NCBI RefSeq assembly: GCF_004366035.1 | Contig: NZ_SOEE01000010.1 | Span: 1-64,000 of the forward strand | Length of the DNA: 64,000 nt | From: Cytobacillus oceanisediminis | Lineage (GTDB): Bacteria > Bacillota > Bacilli > Bacillales > Cytobacillaceae | Direction: 5' to 3' | In this document: one piece after another, positions 18,376 through 27,600 of the stretch | Numbering within the stretch: position 1 is the stretch's first letter | Layout of the letters: every line of letters starts with the position of its first letter | The notes under the pieces: model-generated | Told to the model about the DNA's origin: nothing | The model's input: only the letters and a program-made list of their open reading frames with translations | The model's database searches: none | Translations under genes and position numbers: made by a program

Positions 18376-18997
18376 CCATGCAGTTCTTAGAGATGGATTA
18401 AGGAATATTTTAGAGATGGAAGAAGATGTTCAAGTAGTTGGGGAAGCGGTATCAGGGGAAGATGCTCTTATAAAAGTAAACGAATGCAAACCAGATATCA
18501 TATTAATGGATATCAATATGCCTGCTAGAAGCGGTGTAGAAGTTACGGGTATTTTAAAAAAACAGTTCCCTGGCATAAAAATACTTGTGCTCACCATGCA
18601 TAGCCATGAAGAGTTTTTTATGTCAGCGATTCGCGAAGGAGCAGATGGTTATCTATTAAAGGACGCCCCTTCCTATCAGGTAGTAGAGGCTATTCGAACA
18701 GTTGCACGTGGCGAGTCCGTGATACACCCTTCGATGACCAAAAAGCTGCTTTCATTCCATCAACAAAAGAATATTGAAAATGAAGACACTGCATTAACCG
18801 ATCGAGAAAAGGAAGTTCTCTTTTGCCTAGTTGAAGGTTTAAGCAATAAGGAAATAGCAGGCCGCCTATTTATAAGTGATAAAACCGTAAAGATACATGT
18901 TAGCAAAATCTTTAAGAAATTAAATGTAAAAAGCAGATCGCAAGTTGTGATTTTTGCGGTGCAAAATAAGCTAGTACCGATTCACATAGGTTCCTGA
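18350..18997 (+). CDS. NarL/LuxR-family response regulator
   Basis: A 215-aa DNA-binding response regulator. The receiver domain has the acidic pair in LVDDHAVLRDG, the phospho-acceptor Asp54 in PDIILMDINMP, and the conserved Lys in LLKDAP. The C-terminal LuxR/GerE HTH reads LTDREKEVLFCLVEGLSNKE then DKTVKIHVSKIFKKLNV. The TTG start lies inside the 3' end of the kinase gene, behind AAGGGGGAG. A hairpin terminator follows. Best guess of regulon: the leader shared by both subtilases downstream, not proven. Confidence 0.92.
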   Translation: MIKLMLVDDHAVLRDGLRNILEMEEDVQVVGEAVSGEDALIKVNECKPDIILMDINMPARSGVEVTGILKKQFPGIKILVLTMHSHEEFFMSAIREGADGYLLKDAPSYQVVEAIRTVARGESVIHPSMTKKLLSFHQQKNIENEDTALTDREKEVLFCLVEGLSNKEIAGRLFISDKTVKIHVSKIFKKLNVKSRSQVVIFAVQNKLVPIHIGS

Positions 18998-19013
18998 AAT
19001 AGGAACTTTTTTT
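18988..19013 (+). terminator. Terminator of the two-component operon
   Basis: Stem GTTCCT/AGGAAC with loop GAAAT overlapping the stop codon, followed by T7. Confidence 0.8.
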
Positions 19014-19035
19014 ATGCATTTATGAAAAGATCTTC

Positions 19036-19335
19036 TCATTCCCTCTGAAGTTATTCCCGGCGTCTACTAATACTTAAGTAGTAGAGAAGATAGTACGCTA
19101 GCAAGAGCATTTTACCCCTTATGCATAATTCTTGTTTTGATCAAATCATGAGAGAATACCAAAAAAGGCAAGGAGATGAAAATGGATGAAGTTTAAAGTG
19201 TTGTTATAAGTTTAGGAAAATTTGAAATGACCATCCAACGGTTATTAAGCCAACAAAGGAGGTCATTGAGAAACGGGGAAATTGTTTTTCAGTATCGATA
19301 GACTTTTTATTTAGTAGATAAAAAGTTTTTCGAGG
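19036..19335 (+). repeat. Protease leader repeat, copy A
   Basis: About 300 bp nearly identical to 24170-24627 upstream of the second subtilase. Matching blocks run from CCCTCTGAAGTTATTCCC through AGTAGAGAAGATAGTACGCT, AAAAAAGGCAAG and TGACCATCCAAC, then GGTTATTAAGCC to TTTTTCAGTATCGATAGAC. Copy A lacks a segment of about 165 bp present in copy B (24371-24537). It probably contains the promoter and untranslated leader of the GC-rich subtilase. A tiny in-frame start (AAGGAGATG AAA ATG) is followed by a stop within a few codons. Confidence 0.85.
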
Positions 19336-19361
19336 TTAACATTTTGAGGGGAGGAAGATTG

Positions 19362-22300
19362 TTGAATAGAAAACAAAAACAGGTTAGAGCATTCAGTATG
19401 ATAGCAACTTTCCTAATGATCTTTTCACTTATTGCACCTGGACTTGCAGGGGCAGAAACAAGTGGTAATAACTCGGCGAGCGCCGAGCGTGGTGCCGTCG
19501 AAGTGACAACAGCGGCTAGCGGCTCGACGGACCAAGCCCGCACCAAAGCCCGTAAGAAGGGGACATATCTCATCCAGATGGCTCTGGACCCGGTCGTTAC
19601 CTATGACGGTGGCGTGAAGGGCTTGAAACCGACGCGCCCCCACAAAGGCAGCAAGATGAACCCTGCTGCGCAAGAGGTGGAGGACTATGCCGAACATCTG
19701 AGAGGTCGCCAACGAGCAGCGCTGACGAAGGTAAACGGAGGCAGCCCAATCTATAACTATGTCTATACGTACAACGGCTTCACAGCGCAGCTAACTGGCG
19801 ACCAGGCCACCAAGCTGGCCGAGCAGCCTGAGGTCTTAGCAGTGCACGAGGATGTGCTGCACGAGATCAACACCGCCTCGACGCCAAGCTTCCTCGGATT
19901 GGATGACGAAGACGGCCTCTGGGAACATCTCGGCGGGCCGAACGGAGGCAGGAAAGTTCCAGGAGCCGGTGAGGACATCGTGATCGGCGTAATCGACAGC
20001 GGGATCTGGCCGGAAGCAAGCAGCTTCTCCGATCGCGATGAAAACGGCAAGCGCACCTATTTGGGCAGGCCGAAGGACTCCCGAGGCACCTGTGCCTCGG
20101 CCGAGACGGTCGGGGACGACTCTTGGGACGCGAACCTGTGCAATAGCAAGCTAGTGACTGCCCAGTACTTCAACGCCGGGTGGGGCGGAAACGACGTGTT
20201 GAAGGAGACACGTCCGTGGGAGTTCCTCTCACCGCGTGACTACAACGGACACGGCACCCACACTGCCTCAACGGCAGCAGGTAACCACGGAGTTGACGTA
20301 ACCGGGCCGGCGGAGGTATTCGGTGAAATCAGCGGCATCGCTCCACGCGCGCGGATCGCTGCGTATAAGGCGCTCTGGTCCACTGAGGACGGATCGACTG
20401 CCAACGGCTACACCTCTGACCTGTTAGCCGCGATTGAAAGTGCGGTTGCTGACGGTGTCGACGTTATCAACTACTCTGTCTCCGGCACCAGCACGGACTT
20501 CCTCGATCCCGTCGAGGTCGCCTTCCTTAACGCCGCGAACGTCGGCGTGTTCGTCTCAGCCTCCGCGGGGAACTCTGGACCGTCCACTTCGACGGTGGCC
20601 CACCCGAGTCCCTGGGTGACGACAGTCGCAGCTGGAACCCACAACCGGGTTACCACAGGCACAGTCACACTGGGCAACGGCAAGAGCTACACGGGCGCCT
20701 CGGCAGCTGCTTCAGCCGTCGGCCCTGTGCCGCTCATCTCAGGCAGAGACGCAGCGTTGGACGGAGCCAACAAGAATTTGGCGGCACGTTGCTACGCCGA
20801 CATCGACAATGGTGGAAAACCGGTGCTTGACCCAGCTAAGGTCGAGGGTAACATCGTCCTGTGTGAACGTGGCGGATCGACGGCCCGGATCAACAAGAGC
20901 CTCGCAGTCGCAGACGCTGGGGGTGTCGGCATGATCCTTGTCAACGCGTACGAGAACACTCTGAACTCTGACTTCCATGCAGTTCCTACGTTGCATTTGG
21001 CCGACTCGGCCCTTGCCGAATTGAAGGCATACGCTGCCACGAACGGTGCGACCGCCACCATCTCCGCGGCGCGTATTGAAGACGGAGCCGAGGCTCCTTA
21101 CATCGCTGAGTTCTCCTCCCGAGGCCCACTCGTGGCTGGTGGCGGAGATGTACTGAAGCCGGACCTCATCGCTCCGGGTCAGGACATCCTAGCCGCGGTT
21201 GCGCCCCCGGGTCAGGGTGGCATGGAGTATAACCTGATGAGCGGTACCTCTATGTCGGCGCCGCACGTGGCCGGTCTCGCAGCCCTGCTGCGCGACCTTC
21301 ACCCGGACTGGTCGCCTATGATGATCAAGTCCGCGCTGATGACTACCGGGTCTAACGTCCTCGACGGCGATGCCAACGATCCATCGGTGACCTTCGGTCA
21401 GGGCGCCGGGCATGTGCAGCCTAACGACGCTACCGACCCCGGCCTGGTCTACGAGAGCAACGCCGAGGACTGGCTTGCCTTCCTATGCGGGTCCACACAG
21501 GGTGTCGATGAGGCGGTGTGCGATAATCTAAAACAATCGGGCCACTCCTTAGACCCGAGCGACATGAACACGCCATCGATAGCGATCGGGCTGCTTGACG
21601 GCACCCAGACGGTCACCCGCACGGTCACCAACGTCGGGGAAACGAAGGCCACTTACACTGCGTCCGTCACTGGCCTCAAGGGTGTCGACGTCAAAGTTGA
21701 GCCGAGTACTCTCACCATTGAACCGGGGAAGAGCGCATCGTTCTCTGTCACCTTCACGCTGACCGACGCCGAGGAGTTCACCTATAACGGTGGGCAGCTG
21801 AGCTGGGCAGATGGCACGCATACTGTACGCTCGCCTATCGTACTTCGGGCACGTCAGGCCGGTGACGAGGAATGGGCCGCACGCTACGACGGCGAGCGGG
21901 GCCAATTCGGCACCTCAAAAGACTCTGGAGAAGAGCTCCTGTTGCACCCGGAGGGAAAGAGGGTGTACATGAATGGGACGAGCGCACCGCCAGTGGCGGG
22001 TGGATTAGTCACAGACATCCTCACTGCCGCCTACGACCCTGACTCCGGTGAGGAGCTGTGGTCAGTTCAGTGGGACGGCTCAGAGGGCGGATCTGACGAA
22101 CCGGGCGGCTTCGGGATGAGCCCGGACGGAGATACATTGTACATTGCAGGCACTAGCGGTGGGGACGCCGTCTTAATGGCCCTCAACGGTGCGACCGGCG
22201 AAGAGCTGTGGCAGGTGAGGCAGGATGGTCCCGGCGCCGCATCGGACGTGCTGAAGGACATAGTGGTTAGCCCGGACGGGTCGACATTGTATGTGACCGG

Positions 22301-23192
22301 GTACTCCAACATGGGAGGGACCCAGTTGGACTACGCCACAGCCGCCTATGACGCTGCGACCGGCGCTCAACGCTGGTTGTCCTACTACGATGACGAGGTG
22401 GAAGGCACCGACGACGCCCGTGCCATTGCGGTGAGCGCGGACGGCGGGACGGTCGTCATTACTGGGCAAAGTGCCGGCGAGGGCACTGGCCTTACCGACT
22501 GGGGCACCGTGGCCTATGACGCTGCCACGGGCAAGCAAATCTGGGATGTCCTGCACAATGGCTCCCAGGGCAGAATCGATGTTGCCGACTCGGTCGCGAT
22601 CGTCGGTGACACCGTGATCGTCGCGGGTGCTGTCAGCAACCTCAACGCACAAACCGACTGGCATACTGTCGGATACGACCTCGCCACGGGCGAACAACGT
22701 TGGGTCTCAGAGTATGGAGGCTCGGGGACCGACGTTCCGCGCGCTGTGGCTCCGACGCCTGACGCCAGCACGGTCGTCGTGACCGGAAACGTCGACGGTA
22801 CCAACATGGACTACGCCACGATAGCCTATGACGTCGCAACCGGTGAGGAGTTGTGGGTCTCGGTACACAACGGTACGGCTAACGGCTTGGACATTGCTTG
22901 GGACGTTACCGTCACCGAGGACGGCACTAGGGCAGTCGTGACAGGAGAATCCACTGATACGGCGACACGGAGCGACTACTTCACCATCGCTTACGACCTA
23001 GAGAACGGTGAGAAGGTGTGGTCGGCCGCCTATGATGCAACAGCCGCGCCGGATGGTGCAAGTGCAGTCGCAGTCGACGCCAGAAAACGAGTATTCGTCA
23101 CCGGCTCGAGCAACAGCTCTTTAGATAAGGAGTTCGGACTGGACTCTAACTTCGACGCTGCGACCGTGGCCTACCTCGAACCGCTTGAGTAG
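19362..23192 (+). CDS. Secreted S8 subtilase with PA, Fn3-like and beta-propeller domains (GC-rich, foreign)
   Basis: About 1276 aa. TTG 19362 is seven nt after GAGGGGAGG. The signal peptide (NRKQKQVRA then a hydrophobic core ending PGLAGA) uses AT-rich Bacillus-like codons. From about 19465 the DNA turns sharply GC-rich. Then come an I9 propeptide-like region, the S8 catalytic domain with Asp near 212 (GVIDSGIWPE), His near 297 (NGHGTHTAS) and Ser near 630 (MSGTSMSAPHVAG), a PA domain inserted before the Ser block, and an Fn3-like domain (about 745-830). The tail has seven repeats of the YDxATGExxW type, a PQQ-like beta-propeller. The architecture and composition resemble actinobacterial or plant-cucumisin-like subtilases. 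The catalytic triad is intact, so an active extracellular protease is likely. Confidence 0.92.
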   Translation: MNRKQKQVRAFSMIATFLMIFSLIAPGLAGAETSGNNSASAERGAVEVTTAASGSTDQARTKARKKGTYLIQMALDPVVTYDGGVKGLKPTRPHKGSKMNPAAQEVEDYAEHLRGRQRAALTKVNGGSPIYNYVYTYNGFTAQLTGDQATKLAEQPEVLAVHEDVLHEINTASTPSFLGLDDEDGLWEHLGGPNGGRKVPGAGEDIVIGVIDSGIWPEASSFSDRDENGKRTYLGRPKDSRGTCASAETVGDDSWDANLCNSKLVTAQYFNAGWGGNDVLKETRPWEFLSPRDYNGHGTHTASTAAGNHGVDVTGPAEVFGEISGIAPRARIAAYKALWSTEDGSTANGYTSDLLAAIESAVADGVDVINYSVSGTSTDFLDPVEVAFLNAANVGVFVSASAGNSGPSTSTVAHPSPWVTTVAAGTHNRVTTGTVTLGNGKSYTGASAAASAVGPVPLISGRDAALDGANKNLAARCYADIDNGGKPVLDPAKVEGNIVLCERGGSTARINKSLAVADAGGVGMILVNAYENTLNSDFHAVPTLHLADSALAELKAYAATNGATATISAARIEDGAEAPYIAEFSSRGPLVAGGGDVLKPDLIAPGQDILAAVAPPGQGGMEYNLMSGTSMSAPHVAGLAALLRDLHPDWSPMMIKSALMTTGSNVLDGDANDPSVTFGQGAGHVQPNDATDPGLVYESNAEDWLAFLCGSTQGVDEAVCDNLKQSGHSLDPSDMNTPSIAIGLLDGTQTVTRTVTNVGETKATYTASVTGLKGVDVKVEPSTLTIEPGKSASFSVTFTLTDAEEFTYNGGQLSWADGTHTVRSPIVLRARQAGDEEWAARYDGERGQFGTSKDSGEELLLHPEGKRVYMNGTSAPPVAGGLVTDILTAAYDPDSGEELWSVQWDGSEGGSDEPGGFGMSPDGDTLYIAGTSGGDAVLMALNGATGEELWQVRQDGPGAASDVLKDIVVSPDGSTLYVTGYSNMGGTQLDYATAAYDAATGAQRWLSYYDDEVEGTDDARAIAVSADGGTVVITGQSAGEGTGLTDWGTVAYDAATGKQIWDVLHNGSQGRIDVADSVAIVGDTVIVAGAVSNLNAQTDWHTVGYDLATGEQRWVSEYGGSGTDVPRAVAPTPDASTVVVTGNVDGTNMDYATIAYDVATGEELWVSVHNGTANGLDIAWDVTVTEDGTRAVVTGESTDTATRSDYFTIAYDLENGEKVWSAAYDATAAPDGASAVAVDARKRVFVTGSSNSSLDKEFGLDSNFDAATVAYLEPLE

Positions 23193-23303
23193 ATCACCAA
23201 GGTCTGTAACCATATCAGCCTCCCTTTTGTAAAATTTGAGTATTAATAGAATAGAAAAGACGAGTCTGCGATAAGTGAAGAGACCCAGTTAAATGAGACA
23301 TGG

Positions 23304-23358
23304 AAAAAACACCCCCTGAGTCGTATAAATAAATACGATATTAAGAGGGTGTTTTTCT
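23304..23358 (+). terminator. Hairpin downstream of the GC-rich subtilase
   Basis: Long inverted repeat (AAAAAACACCCCCT / AGAGGGTGTTTTT) 110 nt after the subtilase stop, ending in T5. It may be the protease terminator or the end of the adjacent IS remnant. Confidence 0.6.
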
Positions 23359-23359
23359 T

Positions 23360-23490
23360 ATGGGAAGAAAGAAGAACTTTTATTCAGAAGAAACAAAAAT
23401 GAAAGCCATTGAAATGAAATTGTCAGGACAATATCCGAAATCATGAAATTATGGAGGAGTTAGGGATCATTAATCATTCACAGATTAATT
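23360..23490 (+). mobile_element. IS3-family orfA remnant
   Basis: A frame beginning MGRKKNFYSEETKMKAIEMK resembles the N-terminus of IS3/IS150-group OrfA (HTH). It hits a stop at 23444, then continues in another frame as EELGIINHSQI. Only the first 40 or so codons survive. It is on the opposite strand from the orfB remnant that follows, so either two insertions or a local inversion occurred. Confidence 0.7.
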
Positions 23491-23579
23491 AGGATGATGC
23501 TTTAACATCGGCTTTTGCCGCCTGAGGCTATCATGCCCGCCACTCCATATAAAGGATGCGGACAATTAGAGTTTAGTGA

Positions 23580-24169
23580 CTAAGCTACACCTCTAATATA
23601 GATTTCTAACTCTTGAGGGGTTTTGTAGCCTATACTTCCGTGAATTCTCTTAGTACCAGCCTTCAAATAAAGCTATTTTCGCCGATTGATAATCGATATA
23701 TGTGACATGATGGATCTCTTCTTTTGTCAAAATGGCTTGAATGACACCATGCAAGCATTATCGTATGGCATCCTTTATTACTGAATGATTGTCTGATTCC
23801 TTTTGATTGACACCTTTTCAAACTCGTCACTGGTATATTGAGATCCTAGATCCGTATGAAGAATCTGCCCTATATCGGGTTTTTGCGTTTCATACGCATT
23901 ATTGTACGCTTTAATGACTAGATCCGTAGTCATTGTTCGTGAAAATGAATAACCAATAATTTTTTTGAATGTAAATCCATGACAGAAGCCAAGTAGCACC
24001 AACCATCCCTAAGTGTCTTGATATAGGTGATGTCTCCAGCCCATTTTTCATTAATGGTTTCGGTGGTGAAATCCTGTTCAAGCAGATTTTCACGTTTTTC
24101 CACTGTGTGTTTACTGGAAGAAGTGCGATATTTTTTCTGTGTGATCGAACGAATCCCGGCCTTTTTCAT
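23580..24169 (-). pseudogene. IS3-family transposase orfB remnant (frameshifted)
   Basis: Minus-strand fragments in at least three frames spell an IS3-type integrase core. They include NEKWAGDITYIKTLRDG (first Asp), QILHTDLGSQYTSDEFEK (second Asp) and the C-terminal KRIHGSIGYKTPQELE. The third catalytic residue, expected in NACMESF, reads NACMVSF, so Glu is replaced by Val. There are at least two frameshifts and a stop. The element is inactive. It starts exactly where leader repeat copy B begins (24170). Confidence 0.85.
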
Positions 24170-24627
24170 TTCCCCTCTGAAGTTATTCCCGACGTCTTAC
24201 TAAAACTTAAGTAGTAGAGAAGATAGTACGCTAGCAAGAGCATTTTACCCCTTATGCATAATTCTTGTTGTGATCAAATCATGAGAGAATACCAAAAAAG
24301 GCAAGGTGATGAAAATGGATGAAGTTTAAAGTATTGTTATAAGTTTAGGAAAATTTGATATGACCATCCAACAACCGTTTACGACATTTGCGAATGAAAC
24401 ATTCAAAGATGATAAAGAAGGTATGAAGATAGCAAAACCTCCTACTCTTGTACATTCACTAAAGCTAAGGAATCTACTTCTTTTATTTTAGTCAGTGATC
24501 TTAGTGTTATCTTACCCACTAAGATGGTAGATTTAAACGGTTATTAAGCCAACAAAGGAGGTCATTGAGAAACGGGGAAATTGTTTTTCAGTATCGATAG
24601 ACTTTTTGATTAAGAGTTTTTCATGGT
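24170..24627 (+). repeat. Protease leader repeat, copy B
   Basis: Second copy of the 19036-19335 leader, in front of the AT-rich subtilase. It carries an additional segment of about 165 bp (24371-24537) inserted after CCATCCAAC. Differences from copy A are scattered single bases, and the 3' block ending in CAGTATCGATAGACTTTTT is identical. It presumably holds the promoter of the second protease. Its left edge abuts the IS3 remnant. Confidence 0.85.
24360..24491 (+). other. Possible 43-aa leader ORF in copy B
   Basis: An ATG-initiated frame (MTIQQPFTTFANETFKDDKE, ending LRNLLLLF) exists only in copy B, because it uses the extra 165-bp segment. In copy A the same ATG leads into a different short frame. 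There is no clear ribosome site, so it may be a remnant of an older gene, a leader peptide or chance. Confidence 0.25.
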
Positions 24628-24672
24628 TTAAATTATTAAAGTTCTATTTTAATTGAGAATGGAGGAATAATT

Positions 24673-27600
24673 TTGGGAAAGGAAGTATCATCGAAGCTTT
24701 CAAAGGGGCTGTCGACTTTTGCGTTAGCAGGTGCTTTGGTCATGAGTTGGTTGCCTTTGGCACAGCCACATTCTGTCGTAGCAAAGACGGAGTCTGTTGT
24801 GACATATAAAGAAGTATTGAACAATATAACTCCAGAACAAAGACGGGTCATAAAAGTGATTACGAGCGCGTCTGCAGATGTAGGTATCCAGCTTCCTTCT
24901 ACGATTGATCTATCAAGTGATAAAGAAATTTCAGTCATCGTAGAGTTTAAAGGAAATGCACCTATGACAAATGTATTGCTTGAAGAGTTGAAAGGTAATA
25001 AGCTTTCGATTAACGATGCGAAAGCTCAGGTAGAGAAAGAACATAAGAATTTTAAAGAAGATCTTAAGAAGTTAAAGGTAAAAGGAAAGATTACAAGTTC
25101 TTTCCAGGAATCCTATAATGGGGTATCAATGTCACTGCCTGCATCTCAAGTTAGCAAACTAGCAGAATCCAAACATGTAAAGAACATTTGGGAAAATCAA
25201 AAGGTAGAGCTAATACAACCGGTTAGTAATGAAGCTGAGCAAAGCAGTATATATATAGGGAAGCATCCGCATGAAATGTCACAGGTGGATAAGCTTTATG
25301 AGAAGGGTTTGACGGGGAAAGGAGTCAAAGTAGCTGTTCTTGATTCGGGAATTGATTATAATCATCCGGATCTGATGGATGCCTATAAAGGCGGATATGA
25401 TTTCGTAGATGAGGATAACGATCCGATGGAAGCGACCTACGAAGAGTGGAAGGAATCAGGACAACCGTTATACAATCCAACGCTGTATTACACGTCTCAT
25501 GGCACTCATGTGTCCGGGATCCTTGCAGGTCAAGGGGATGGCAAATCGCCATTATCGGTAAAAGGAGTGGCACCTGACGCAGATTTATATGTTTATCGCG
25601 TCTTAGGGCCTTATGGATCAGGGACAATCGAAGATGTTCTTCAGGGAATTGAACAATCCTTAAAAGACAAGATGGATGTGATTAACCTTTCGCTTGGAGA
25701 TGTTCTGAATGATCCGCTCTCGCCATTATCGGCTTCCATTAACAATGCCGCTCTTGCTGGTGTCACGCCTGTTCTGGCCGCAGGAAATGAAGGCCCGGGA
25801 CTTTATTCCGTTGGATCACCGGCCACATCTGCGCTTGGCATTACAGTTGGATCAACGGATACAAAGGTAAGCTATCCCAATTTCACGGGAACACTTCAAT
25901 CTAGCCAGTTGCAAGGAAATATTGAACTTCGTTATTCAACGTCTGAATTAGGAGTCAATCCTCGTGATTTAAAAGGAAAAACACTTCCAATAGTAGATGT
26001 TGGTCAAGGGACTGAGACAGAGTATGAAGGAAAAGATGTAAGGGGCAAAATTGTATTAATTCAAACGGGGGGCACCGAACGACTAAATGTCGCATTTTCC
26101 ATTGCAAAAGAAAAAGGCGCGGCTGTAGCCATTGGCTATTCCAAATACGGAGGATTTATTTCCGATTCGTTCCCAGAAGACCCACATTTGCTTCCGGCTT
26201 TCACGATGGAAGGCAGTTTAGCAAAGGAATTATCGAATGCACTGAAAACAGAAGAAGTGACGGTAACATTTGATGAAATTAAAGAAAGAGAAATAGAAAG
26301 GGATGATTATATTTCTTTCTTTAGTTCAAGTGGTCCTGCAAGACTTACGTATGATATAAAACCGGAAGTGGTCGCACCGGGCGGGAATATTTTATCTACA
26401 GTGCCAAAGTACTACTATCAAGTGGATGATTACAAACAATCCTATGCAAAGTTCTCTGGCACATCTATGGCAGCACCTCATGTGGCTGGAATCGCAGCCC
26501 TGCTTCTTCAAGCAAATCCAAAGAGCGCCCCCGATGACATTAAGGGTATGCTCATGAATACAGCAGATGATTTAGAGCCGAACTACAGTGTTTTTGACTT
26601 GGGTGCTGGGAAAGTGGATGCGCTTGAAGCAGCTGAAGCATCGCTCCTTATTCAAGTAAAGGATACGGCTCCTCATATGAAAAATGGTAAAGTTAAGACC
26701 GTAAAAGACTTAACAGGTGCTTTAAGCTTTGGCACCAAGTTTGTAACGGGTTCTGATATTGTAGACTCCCGAGAGATTTCTCTGCAAAATCGTTCGGATC
26801 AAGATCAAGAATACTCAGTTGATATAAGCTTTAATGTGAATGCGAGAGGCTCTTTAGACGGACAGAAGCAAGGGGTAGAGCTGAAGACTGCTGAAACCGT
26901 TGCCTTGAAAGCAAACGGGAAAAAAGAGATATCAGTTAACCTGCTCATACCAGAAGCAGCAGAAATAGGGATTTACGAAGGGTATGTGACGTTTACCAAT
27001 GTAAATCAGGAAGGTGAGGTCTATCAGCTTCCATTTGCAGTACGAAAAGTGAAAGAGGGTGTAGATTATGTTGAATCTTCTAACTTTTTATCTACAGTAC
27101 GAGAAAATGGCTATTCAAGTTCTCCAAGCTTAAATGGAAGTTTTTCACTGAACTCTCACATGAAGAACATAGACATTTTCCTTGTGGATACAGAAACTAA
27201 TAAGGAAATTGGCTTCCTTGGAAGCATGGATGGAAGGTTTATTCAAGAGAATACACATGTTAACCTTTATGGTTATTTTAACGGCAGTTATTACCCATTA
27301 ACGAATGATCCCCGTCAGCCGATTGCTTATGAAACCAAAGAAGCTATTCAAGGGACTTTTAAAACAAAATTTGTATTTACAGCTGATGATGGAAAACAAA
27401 CGATTATCGAAAAGCCGTTCGTCCTGGATAATGAGATGCCAACCCTTCACACAGAACTCAAAGAGAGAATCATTGAAGTGGATTCAGATGCTTCCTTCAG
27501 CATACCAGGGGCGATTCAAGATCCGCAAATCGACCTTGCTAAGGGAGCGGGAATAGAAGTGAATCAAGGGAATAATCGTGTGACATACCTAGCCAGCGAC

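Noticed and set aside
19425..22839. Many long open frames on both strands inside the GC-rich subtilase
   Set aside because: High GC content lowers stop-codon frequency. They have no ribosome sites, no family resemblance and lie entirely within a gene with an intact catalytic triad.
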